Of a stretch of 7,251 bases of DNA, positions 1 through 5,868 are shown piece by piece; position 1 is the first letter of the stretch; every line of letters begins with the position of its first letter. The notes under the pieces were generated by a model, which worked only from the letters and a program-made list of their open reading frames with translations, was not told the DNA's origin and made no database searches. Made by a program: the position numbers and the translations under genes. The DNA lies in contig JAHFDX010000020.1 in the NCBI GenBank assembly GCA_023248785.1, positions 8,216 to 15,466 on the forward strand, written 5' to 3'. The stretch comes from Myxococcales bacterium. Lineage in GTDB: Bacteria; Myxococcota_A; Polyangia; Polyangiales; Polyangiaceae.

Positions 1-531
1 CACATCGATGAGGGCTGACCTTCGGAACGCTTTGAGGCCGTGCGTGTCGGTTCCTCGGAAGCCCAAAAGGATCTTAAGAAGTGTCGAATAGGCGATGCTA
101 GCCGCGTGCCTCAGCATGGGGCGCTCATCGGCGGCGCCCTGAGCGAGCTTCGAGCCGATAACGAAATCTGCTTCACCTGTTTCCAAAATCTCAATCGCAC
201 GACGATGAAAATCGGCGTCGCACAGATCGATTTCGTCGCAAATGACGAGTTCGCCGCTGCTGGCGAGAATACCTTCACGCATTGCGCGGCCGTAGTTGGG
301 CTCGCCCATGCTGAGCGTGCGGACCGGGCCGTCGTTGGGATCGCTATACTTTGCAGCGAGTTCGTTGCCGATTTCGATCGTGCGATCGGTGGATCCATTT
401 TCCGAAACGATGATCTCGTACGTCCACCCCGCGGGCTTCAGGCGCTCGCGAAGGTCAACAATCGCCGCGTGCAGAATGGCCTGTTCATTGTAGACCGGGA
501 TCACAATTGAAATATGCGGCCGAAAAGTCAT
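1..531 (-). CDS. Family 2 glycosyltransferase (GT-A fold), partial: C-terminus beyond left window edge
   Basis: An open frame on the minus strand starts at the ATG at 531-529 and runs off the left edge without a stop, giving 177 visible residues. The N-terminus HISIVIPVYNE (residues 6-16) is the nucleotide-binding first strand of GT2 enzymes. It is followed by SENGSTDRT (43-51) and an acidic stretch DEIDLCDAD (99-107) where the metal-binding DXD-type region is expected. DTHGLKAFRR (162-171) resembles the acceptor-side motif of dolichol/polyprenol-phosphate sugar transferases (DPM1-like). By family it would move a sugar from a nucleotide donor to a lipid or glycan acceptor at the cytoplasmic membrane; the substrate cannot be read here. 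It lies 43 bp downstream of the DUF4166 gene on the same strand, so the two are probably co-transcribed. No good Shine-Dalgarno is visible before this ATG, so the start is the least certain part. Confidence 0.9.
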   Translation of the reverse strand, partial: MTFRPHISIVIPVYNEQAILHAAIVDLRERLKPAGWTYEIIVSENGSTDRTIEIGNELAAKYSDPNDGPVRTLSMGEPNYGRAMREGILASSGELVICDEIDLCDADFHRRAIEILETGEADFVIGSKLAQGAADERPMLRHAASIAYSTLLKILLGFRGTDTHGLKAFRRSALIDV

Positions 532-574
532 CCAGCGCGAGTTACACCGAGTGGGGCTCGTTGAGAAGGGAAAG

Positions 575-1099
575 CTAAACCGGACGCACGCGGCCCTGAT
601 ATCGGACCAGAGGTCCCACTCCCGCGGCCTCAATGCGGACGTCGATGCTCCACCCCGCTTCGTCACCGATGGCGTCAACCTCTGCGCGTGGAACGAGCGC
701 CATTGGCAGGGGGACAAAAACCATCGAGGCGGAAATCGATCGAAAGTGCATGCCTCTCGAACTCGCCTTTACTTCGAACACCATATTCATCGCGCCCGAT
801 CTCTCAACAAGCCTGCCGTTTTTTACCCATTGAGCTGTCGAAAAAATGTGCGATCCGAAGCTGCGAATCCAGCTTTCACGTTCGCCCGATACGAGAACTT
901 CGACCGTCAGCGGCATGCTGTCACCCTCGGGCGGAAAACCAGCGAGCGTTGCAATCGTGCGCGCGAGTCTCGTAGTCCCGCGCGTTACGCGAACTTCGCC
1001 GCATGCCTTTCCCCCTTCGGGTCGGTCGTGAAAACTGCGCAAGACGTCAGGCATTCCATCGAAGGCCGAGCCGAGAAGACGCCGATAGAGCGTGGCCAT
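575..1099 (-). CDS. DUF4166 domain-containing protein
   Basis: This is a complete 174-residue protein, ATG at 1099-1097 and TAG at 577-575. It matches the DUF4166 pattern along its whole length: an N-terminal YRRLLG and LRSFHD (residues 20-25), a Gly-rich strand GEVRVTRG, the aliphatic/Pro stretch AGFPPEGDSMPL, the central ESWIRSFG (75-82), GRLVERSG (95-102), VPLPMALVPRAE (129-140) and a terminal PLVRYQG (163-169). The biochemical function of DUF4166 is unknown; in other proteins it is often fused behind a saccharopine-dehydrogenase-like NAD-binding domain, whereas here it stands alone. I see no signal peptide or membrane segment. An AGGA element lies about nine bases upstream of the start. 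Its position just before a glycosyltransferase suggests, but does not show, a role in envelope lipid or glycan metabolism. Its promoter should lie in the 78-bp divergent gap before the lipoprotein gene. Confidence 0.85.
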   Translation of the reverse strand: MATLYRRLLGSAFDGMPDVLRSFHDRPEGGKACGEVRVTRGTTRLARTIATLAGFPPEGDSMPLTVEVLVSGERESWIRSFGSHIFSTAQWVKNGRLVERSGAMNMVFEVKASSRGMHFRSISASMVFVPLPMALVPRAEVDAIGDEAGWSIDVRIEAAGVGPLVRYQGRVRPV

Positions 1100-1167
1100 T
1101 GGCCAATCCTAGTTCAGCGCGCAGTTTGCAGCATTGCGCTTTGACGGGCGGATGGTATGCGAATGCC

Positions 1168-1172
1168 GGAGG
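1168..1172 (+). promoter_or_regulatory. Shine-Dalgarno deciding the lipoprotein start
   Basis: GGAGG is followed by a five-base spacer (CTTCG) and the ATG at 1178. This selects the third possible ATG (1178) over those at 1157 and 1163, and that choice places the hydrophobic signal segment directly at the N-terminus. Confidence 0.8.
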
Positions 1173-1177
1173 CTTCG

Positions 1178-1582
1178 ATGAATCGAGCTACACTTATTGC
1201 CATAGCCATTACGATCGGCGGGTGTGGAAGCACAGGCGCTCCGGCCGTTCCGGCAGGCACCGCGCCTGTGGTTTCCGACCTCAAACTTGCGACCACTACG
1301 TTGACCGTCGGCAAGACAGAGACGCTGACCGGCACATTAAAATTCGTGGATCCCGACAAGGACGCAAAAACGCTAAAGGGCGAAATCACGCTGAGCTCCG
1401 GCCAAAAACAGGCGCTTCCAGGGAGCGACGCCCAGGGCGTCAATGGTGCGGGCGAAGGAACCGTGATTCTTGGGTTCATGTTCAATCTCCCGACTGCGGG
1501 CAGCTATACTCTTGCGCTGTGGATGGCCGACGCGGCTGGCAATGAATCGAACCATCTGACTGCGACGCTCACAGCCCAGTAA
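1178..1582 (+). CDS. Small Ig-like-fold lipoprotein
   Basis: From ATG 1178 this encodes 134 residues. The N-terminus MNRATLIAIAITIGGC has a single Arg, a short hydrophobic core and a lipobox (I-G-G-C), with Cys16 as the probable lipidated residue. It would be exported by Sec and processed by signal peptidase II. The residues after Cys are Gly/Ala/Pro-rich linker. The rest (about 33-134) is rich in alternating Thr/Leu strands, has an acidic FVDPDKD turn (57-63), and ends in GSYTLALWMADAAGNESN, typical of the last strands of bacterial Ig-like or cadherin-like beta-sandwich domains. No catalytic motif is visible; a structural or binding role at the outer membrane is inferred. It diverges from the DUF4166 gene and is 132 bp upstream of the SGNH hydrolase, which has a near-identical translation leader. 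Starts at 1157 or 1163 would add a short unlikely extension before the signal peptide. Confidence 0.75.
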   Translation: MNRATLIAIAITIGGCGSTGAPAVPAGTAPVVSDLKLATTTLTVGKTETLTGTLKFVDPDKDAKTLKGEITLSSGQKQALPGSDAQGVNGAGEGTVILGFMFNLPTAGSYTLALWMADAAGNESNHLTATLTAQ

Positions 1583-1635
1583 TTTCTTGCCTTTTCGCAG
1601 GGGAAGTCACATTTTCGGCGGGTCCACCTCTGCCG

Positions 1636-1657
1636 TTCCATGGGTGCTATTCCATGG
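1636..1657. repeat. Paired TTCCATGG direct repeat upstream of the hydrolase gene
   Basis: TTCCATGG occurs at 1636-1643 and again at 1650-1657, 14 bp apart, in the gap between the lipoprotein stop and the hydrolase start. Each copy contains the palindrome CCATGG. It could be an operator-like site, but short repeats of this size also occur by chance. I see nothing else definable in 1583-1703. Confidence 0.35.
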
Positions 1658-1703
1658 AGTCGGTTGGCCTTAGGTCGAATCCCTTTACGTCCGTATTTCG
1701 GTC

Positions 1704-1709
1704 GGGAGG
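1704..1709 (+). promoter_or_regulatory. Shine-Dalgarno deciding the hydrolase start
   Basis: GGGAGG followed by the five-base spacer TTTCG precedes the ATG at 1715. It rejects the upstream in-frame ATG at 1640, which would add 25 residues in front of a complete signal peptide. Confidence 0.8.
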
Positions 1710-1714
1710 TTTCG

Positions 1715-2761
1715 ATGAAAGCGCGCTGTGGATCCTTGGCCGGACTGGCCGGCTTGCTCCTGTTTTGTATTGGCTCACCGGCGCTCGCGAGTGAACCGCG
1801 CGTGGAAGATACGGTGGGGTCTGGCAAAGCAACGCCGCTCCGCCTGGTCGCTATCGGCGACTCTGTGATGTGGGGGCAGGGGCTGTCTGAAGGGCATAAG
1901 GCGACCAAGCTCGTCCAAAAGTGGCTTGCTGAGAAATTGTCGCGGCGAGTCACTCGAGCGGTTCACGCACAGTCTGGCGCTGAGCTTCGCGCACACCCCA
2001 CGCACGGTGGGCTTCACAGCAGTGAGATTCCGTCGTCCCTCCCGACGATTGGTGCTCAGCTCGAAGAGGTAAGGAACCCGCACACGGTTGATGTTGTGAT
2101 GCTCAACGGGTGCATCAACGATTTCGAAGGCGAGCGCATCCTTGGGGGCAACTCATCGAAAGCGGACATCTCGCAACGCGCCTCGAAAAAGTGCTACGGG
2201 GCGGTGAAAAGTTTGCTCGAGCAAGCGGCCCTACGATTTCCCAACGCCGTCATTGTGGATGTTGGGTATTACCCGCTCTTCACGAAGAACCCGAGTGGCT
2301 TTCTGGCAGCGACAACGTTTTTGGAGGTCCAAAATCTCTGGTGTGAGCACAATTGCTTCAACATGGATCTCGATCTGAAGGGGCGTTCACGCGCATTTTA
2401 CGATGCATCGAACGCGGCGATTGAAAAAGCGGTGGGCGAAGTATCTGCCGCAAATCATGGGCGCAAAATCTTGTTTGCAAAGTGGCCGTACAGCGAGGCG
2501 GGTGGATACGGAAGCTCTCAGTCTCAGGTTTGGTCGATCACAGATAAGGATGACGTTCAATTCCAGCGCATTCCGGAATGCGTGAAGCTGTTCGAAAAGA
2601 CGAAAAGCTGGCGCTACGCAACCTACTGTAACAAGGCCGCCACCTTGCATCCCAATCACCGGGGCGCTCAAGTCATGGCAACGGCGGTCGAAGATGCGCT
2701 TAAGCCCTACCTCGCGACCCTTCAGCGGCACCCGAGGGTGCACTTGAATATCGCCAAGTAG
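1715..2761 (+). CDS. Secreted SGNH/GDSL-type hydrolase
   Basis: This encodes 348 residues from ATG 1715. MKARCGSLAG begins a Sec signal peptide with a Leu-rich core and an Ala-X-Ala site, cleaved probably after Ala25 (SPALA|SEP). The mature protein opens with the SGNH block I, AIGDSVMWGQ (46-55), with nucleophile Ser50. QSGAE supplies the block II Gly88. NGCIND (131-136) fits the block III G-x-N-D pattern with Asn135, and LHPNHRGA (311-318) provides block V with His312. The set S50/G88/N135/H312 gives the four-residue signature of the superfamily, which hydrolyses esters (lipids, acylated sugars, thioesters). The usual Asp three residues before the His is not obvious (AATLH), so the catalytic acid may lie elsewhere. 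Cys residues at 133, 160, 210, 214, 289 and 305 could form disulfides in the periplasm or outside the cell. The substrate cannot be named. It is longer than the minimal SGNH domain because of an insertion at about 140-300 between blocks III and V. Confidence 0.85.
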   Translation: MKARCGSLAGLAGLLLFCIGSPALASEPRVEDTVGSGKATPLRLVAIGDSVMWGQGLSEGHKATKLVQKWLAEKLSRRVTRAVHAQSGAELRAHPTHGGLHSSEIPSSLPTIGAQLEEVRNPHTVDVVMLNGCINDFEGERILGGNSSKADISQRASKKCYGAVKSLLEQAALRFPNAVIVDVGYYPLFTKNPSGFLAATTFLEVQNLWCEHNCFNMDLDLKGRSRAFYDASNAAIEKAVGEVSAANHGRKILFAKWPYSEAGGYGSSQSQVWSITDKDDVQFQRIPECVKLFEKTKSWRYATYCNKAATLHPNHRGAQVMATAVEDALKPYLATLQRHPRVHLNIAK

Positions 2762-2820
2762 CTGCATCCTTTGTCCATCGAGGGTCTAGCGTCGCGCGGA
2801 GCGCTCGCGTAAACGTACAG

Positions 2821-2839
2821 GCCTCATTTGCAAGGAGGC
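2821..2839 (+). promoter_or_regulatory. ssb ribosome-binding site, inside a small hairpin
   Basis: A strong AAGGAGG at 2832-2838 lies six bases before the ssb ATG at 2845. Its GAGGC end (2835-2839) is complementary to GCCTC at 2821-2825, giving a 5-bp GC-rich stem with a nine-base loop that would cover the ribosome-binding site. The complementarity is seen directly; a regulatory effect is inference. Confidence 0.5.
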
Positions 2840-2844
2840 ACACG

Positions 2845-3330
2845 ATGGCGGAAGGATTGAACAGAGTCATGCTGCTCGGAAATTTGGGGCAGGATCCCGA
2901 CCTCAAGGTGCTCCCAAGCGGTCAAGCCGTGCTTGAACTTCGCCTGGCGACGACCGAGAGACGACAAGACAAGGCCGGCAACTGGACCGATTTCACCGAA
3001 TGGCATTCGGCGCAAATTTGGGGTCGCCGAGCGGAAGCGCTGGCGAAGATTCTCTCGAAAGGGTCGACGATTCTCGTGGAAGGTAAATTGCGCACAACGA
3101 GTTACGAAAAGAACGGCGAGAAACGCTACATGACGCGCGTTGTGGCCGACAACATCATCCTCGCCGGTGGAAGGCGTTCAGAAGGCGCCACACCGAGCGA
3201 CTATGCACCACGCGCATCTGGGGGAGCTGGGGGGACCACCGGAGCAGGCCCACGAGGCGGTTCTGCTCCGCCCGGACCGGAGCCAGTGGTTGATGATTTT
3301 GGTCCAGGTGAGGATGACATTCCGTTCTAA
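2845..3330 (+). CDS. ssb: Single-stranded DNA-binding protein
   Basis: This encodes 161 residues. The N-terminal OB fold (about 1-110) begins MAEGLNRVMLLGNLGQDPDL and carries the expected strand/loop pattern: LPSGQAVLELRLATTE (23-38), the aromatic stretch WTDFTEWHSAQIWG (47-60), STILVEGKLRT (74-84) and RYMTRVVADNIILAGG (94-109). A Gly/Pro-rich low-complexity linker follows, and the acidic tip GEDDIPF (155-161) ends the protein; this tip recruits partner repair and replication proteins in bacterial SSBs. Length and architecture are those of normal bacterial SSB. It binds and protects single-stranded DNA as a tetramer during replication, recombination and repair. It has its own strong ribosome-binding site and sits 83 bp after the hydrolase gene, which is functionally unrelated, so it probably has its own promoter in 2762-2820, though I cannot point to clear -35/-10 boxes. 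Confidence 0.96.
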   Translation: MAEGLNRVMLLGNLGQDPDLKVLPSGQAVLELRLATTERRQDKAGNWTDFTEWHSAQIWGRRAEALAKILSKGSTILVEGKLRTTSYEKNGEKRYMTRVVADNIILAGGRRSEGATPSDYAPRASGGAGGTTGAGPRGGSAPPGPEPVVDDFGPGEDDIPF

Positions 3331-3339
3331 ATGCGCATC

Positions 3340-3372
3340 CATCACCTCGCCATCACCTCGCTATCACCTCAA
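3340..3372. repeat. Three tandem copies of an 11-bp unit after ssb
   Basis: The unit CATCACCTCGC occurs at 3340-3350 and again, identical, at 3351-3361. A third copy, TATCACCTCAA, follows at 3362-3372 with three changes. The array starts ten bases after the ssb stop codon, in non-coding sequence. Confidence 0.85.
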
Positions 3373-3458
3373 CTGTGGGTCGGCGCACGACGCAACCGAG
3401 CTCGAGCGGTTTCAGCATGCAAGCCGAGTGGACCTGTCGAGTCGATCGTCTGTGAACG

Positions 3459-3523
3459 AGTCCTTTGAACGTGGAGCGTATTGCTCCGCCATCCGCCCGC
3501 TGGCTTGCAGCGCTCAAAGGACT
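3459..3523. terminator. Nested inverted repeat between convergent genes, candidate two-way terminator
   Basis: AGTCCTTTGAACG (3459-3471) is complementary, with one mismatch, to CGCTCAAAGGACT (3511-3523). Inside it a smaller perfect hairpin is formed by GGAGC (3473-3477) and GCTCC (3483-3487) around GTATT. The structure lies between ssb (plus) and the phosphatase-like gene (minus) and overlaps the stop codon of the latter (3524-3522). There is no clear T-run, so it is not a textbook intrinsic terminator; the role is inferred from position. Confidence 0.5.
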
Positions 3524-4629
3524 AGTCGTCCATGCGCTTGACCGAACCGTACTGGCTCGTGCGCGAGACAAAGTACTTGAACATGGGCGTGAATAGCGCC
3601 CTTGCAGCGTTGTCGAAGCCATGGCGATACGCTTCATCGTAGGCGGCTTGGGGCTTCCACCCTTCATTGATTACGCGATGGAGTGCGACCAATGATCCCC
3701 GTGCGATCTCGACCGAGAAGGCAATGGACATAGGCCGCCTTACCGGTTTGTTTTGTTGTCTTGAGGATTACCAGGAGCTTGTCGATTTCACTATCGCCGG
3801 GAGTGACGAGTGGATTCCACGAGTAGCTGACAAATTTGAGGTTGGGCTTTCCCGCATCGTTATTCGCCTCGTCAACCAGCTTCTTCCCCTTTGCAGTGCC
3901 GAGCGACCAGTACTTCAAGTCGACGATCGTTCGCACGCCGGCGACATCACGCAAGTATCGAAACTGTTCGAGCGAGGGTTGGGCACCTCGAAAAACGGTG
4001 CCCGCCGTTGGAGCGAGTGTCGGATTGCATGGCTCGGAACAAGCCGAGACAAGCGAGAAATTCACCGGCGCTCCCACGATCGAAATTGGTGTTGGCGCCG
4101 TTGGGTCTTGGACCCACGTGGCCTTCCATTTGTCGGGTGCAACCTTCGCCTCGTCAAGTTCAAATACGAGCGTCTTCTTGGGGTCGTATGCACTGGCAAG
4201 GAGCTGACGTTCAGGTGCAGTGCCCGAGGCGTCCGACATTCCTATCTCATCGACCAGGGCAGTCATTTCGCTTCCGGCCGTGGCCTGCGTCGCTTTGAAA
4301 TGGATCCCGCCGATTGCGGGCACAGCAACGACGAATTTCTGCCGCTCATCGTTGCGGAACGCGCGATCCTTGAACGCGCACTCTCCTGGACCGAGGTTGC
4401 CCGATTCGCCAGCAACGGACCCCTTCTTTGTCATGTTGAACTCAAGGTGCGGGGCCTTCGTTTCGCCAGCTGCAACGTAACGGACGTCGAGCCCGCTTGG
4501 TCCTCCGCGGCAGTAGATTCGATAACGCTCTTGCCCCGCGTACGCGGACTGCGACAACGTGAAGACGCCGAGCACCATGGAGACAACGCCGGTGCCAACC
4601 TGCCGAGATCGTGCAGTTCCGACCATCAT
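3522..4629 (-). pseudogene. Exported tyrosine-phosphatase-like protein, interrupted by a one-base frameshift
   Basis: The start is ATG 4629-4627 (or the adjacent 4626), with a purine-rich AAAGAAGAAAA upstream. The N-terminus is a Sec signal peptide, cleaved probably after SAYA (residue 31). Residues 32 to about 210 are a beta-rich region with several Cys that I do not recognise. The C-terminal part (about 210-368) is a cysteine phosphatase domain: VFRGAQPS (212-219), RTIVDLKYW, then AYVHCLLGRDRTG, the HCX5R P-loop with Cys303 and Arg309. After DRTGII the frame ends within eight codons at 3664. The family's expected continuation (VALHRVINEGWKPQAAYDEAYRHG, here split as read at 3689-3618) is in another frame and runs to TAG at 3524-3522. 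Removing one base of the CC at 3689-3690 joins both into a coherent 368-residue protein. It is therefore a very recent mutation, a sequencing error or, less likely, recoding. An intact protein would dephosphorylate a periplasmic or extracellular substrate. Confidence 0.8.
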
Positions 4630-5277
4630 GCGTTTTCTTCTTTCAACGGGATGATTCGTCACGCGAATTGTAGAGCCGCATGGCTGACTACGGCCCGTAG
4701 CCGCCGGCCCTTTATCCCCCGCCAGCCTAAGAATAGCATCGATGCCTCGTATAAATTCCGATTTGAGCTGCCAGCCAGTCCGTGCAGTAGACCCCATCTG
4801 GGTAGCTGAAACGGGCCGCGACCCGCCCTGGAAAGTGAATCGACGACGTCAGGATAGTGGGCCCGGTTCAGCCAATGTGGCGAGATGAGGCTATGTCCTT
4901 GCAGAGCATCACAACGACCCAGGAGTGACCCGCGCGCATCGACGACGGCGCGCCTTTTGTGACCCCCGAAGAGGTCGCGATTCTAACCTAAACGCGCGCT
5001 CCAACTGCCCTTCTGATCCAAGTCACGCTCACCGCGCGGCGTCCGCTTGCGTATCAAGTAGAGGAGTATCTCGAAACCGCACTGCAACTCGCAGGAGAAC
5101 CCCGTGCGCACGATCTCGCGGAACGCGATGGGAGCTCAATTTTTACCGAATCGCGCAACCGGGTATCGCGAATTTTCGCGAGATGAACGGCTTTGGCGGA
5201 CTCCTTCCTTGGGCACGCCCGGATCTGAGGATGACCTGCCTGGGGGCGCACGCCAAAATCGTGAGACAGCCAGTTCG
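4630..5277. other. Gene-free stretch between the phosphatase-like gene and the S23 unit
   Basis: I see no convincing gene in these 648 bases. Several open frames exist but overlap each other, lack good ribosome-binding sites and resemble no family I recognise. One forward frame at about 5027-5180 (reading LAYQVEEYLETALQLAG and onward) has protein-like composition and may be a decayed coding remnant, but it has a stop upstream and downstream and cannot be named. The only distinct element is a short palindrome at 5166-5181. The phosphatase-like gene's promoter is expected in the first 150 bases. Confidence 0.5.
5166..5181. repeat. Short perfect palindrome TCGCGAA-tt-TTCGCGA
   Basis: Seven-base arms at 5166-5172 and 5175-5181 are perfectly complementary around a two-base centre. 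This could be an operator or recombination-type site in the gene-free stretch; no adjacent gene start fits it. At this length it may be chance. Confidence 0.4.
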
Positions 5278-5386
5278 CCGATACCCTGGCCCGAGGCCGT
5301 AACCGTTAGCCGTATCCGCATCCGACACCGTAACCGTTGCCTGTATCCCTATCCGGGGCCGTATCCGAAACCCGAGCCCGTATCCG
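5278..5386 (-). repeat. Degenerate hexamer tract (GGNNNC), left copy, 3' of the S23 gene
   Basis: Read on the minus strand, the tract is a run of six-base units of the form GGNNNC: GGATAC, GGTTAC, GGTGTC, GGATGC, GGCCCC and so on. A few seven-base units interrupt it (GGCTAAC, GGGCCAG). In one frame it encodes Gly-Tyr-type repeats (NGYGVGCGYG). It starts about 18 bases after the S23 stop codon (5405) and is in the same frame as the S23 gene, ending at a TAA near 5300. It pairs in orientation with the right-hand tract at 5879-5972, where the same units run on the plus strand. Confidence 0.85.
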
Positions 5387-5404
5387 TGCGCGGGCGGATG
5401 CGAG

Positions 5405-5755
5405 CTACCGCGTGAGCCGGGAGAGCATCGCGACGACGCGCGAGGCGAGAGCCACGACGCGGACTTCATCGTCGTGGGAAGCGGCTCCGAGAAGGGCAGC
5501 AATTTCGATGGCCGCACCGGCCTCGGCGGCTTCGCCACGGGCGACGGTGTATGCGCGGGCCTTATCGGCACGCGTGATTCGCGCTGCTCCTTCCGCGATG
5601 TTGAGGCACGTGCTCTTTGCAGCCCGTGTGGCTTCATCGCGAAGCTTTGCATCGCGGATATTCGCATCGCGTACAGCGACAAGGAGCTCGCGTGCGACGT
5701 GAAAGACTTGGAGGGAGTGGTGAGGAAGAGGGCTTCGAGTGGAGGGATGGCTCAT
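5405..5755 (-). CDS. Four-helix-bundle protein, S23/Avd-like family
   Basis: This encodes 116 residues, ATG 5755-5753 to TAG 5407-5405. After a short N-terminal tail, MSHPSTRSPLPHH, come amphipathic helices carrying the family marks: LQVFHVARELL (15-25), LRDEATRAAKSTCLNIAEGAARIT (helix 2, with the hallmark LNIAEG), DKARAYTVARGEAAEAGAAIEIA (helix 3, Y-x-x-ARG-x-x-x-E) and a final VRVVALASRVVAMLSRL. Members were first seen as ORFs in intervening sequences of 23S rRNA genes, and a relative, Avd, is the accessory protein of diversity-generating retroelements; both are small positively charged proteins that bind nucleic acid. No rRNA or reverse transcriptase is in view here, so the role is unknown. 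There is no clear Shine-Dalgarno. The gene sits between inverted hexamer tracts, with an imperfect palindrome spanning its first codons. It lies 220 bp downstream of the transposase C-terminal frame, on the same strand. Confidence 0.88.
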   Translation of the reverse strand: MSHPSTRSPLPHHSLQVFHVARELLVAVRDANIRDAKLRDEATRAAKSTCLNIAEGAARITRADKARAYTVARGEAAEAGAAIEIAALLGAASHDDEVRVVALASRVVAMLSRLTR

Positions 5756-5868
5756 GCCGCTTTACAGCGCAGACGGCGTGACGACGGCTGACGCAAAACG
5801 CCGCTGTGATGATCCGTCGGCGCGACGTGTGCGCTTTGCGGTGTGAGCCATCCCTTTGCTCGAAGCCC
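5730..5868. repeat. Long imperfect palindrome spanning the S23 start (inverted leader duplication)
   Basis: The arms are 5730-5787 and 5814-5868, separated by 26 bases. By hand alignment about 45 of 55 paired positions match, with one three-base gap. The best blocks are GGGCTTCGAG (5730-5739 against 5859-5868) and AGGGATGGCTCA (5743-5754 against 5844-5855). The left arm holds the first nine codons and the leader of the S23 gene; the right arm holds the same leader in opposite orientation. Confidence 0.9.

Noticed and set aside
551..1144. A 197-codon plus-strand frame
   Set aside because: It is antisense to the DUF4166 gene, which has conserved motifs along its length; the plus product has no recognisable features.
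1141..1146. TTGACG as a -35 box for the lipoprotein gene
   Set aside because: No acceptable -10 hexamer stands at the right distance before the start at 1178.
3667..4809. A 380-codon open frame on the plus strand
   Set aside because: It lies antisense to the phosphatase-like gene, which has a signal peptide and an HCX5R motif; the plus frame shows no domain and its openness follows from the codon bias of the real gene.
5405..5755. Avd accessory gene of a diversity-generating retroelement
   Set aside because: The protein fold family fits, but there is no reverse transcriptase, no template/variable repeat pair with adenine-specific changes, and no target gene in the window.
5405..5755. Intervening sequence within a 23S rRNA gene
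   Set aside because: The flanks are low-complexity tracts, a transposase and a gene-free stretch; no rRNA sequence is recognisable on either side.
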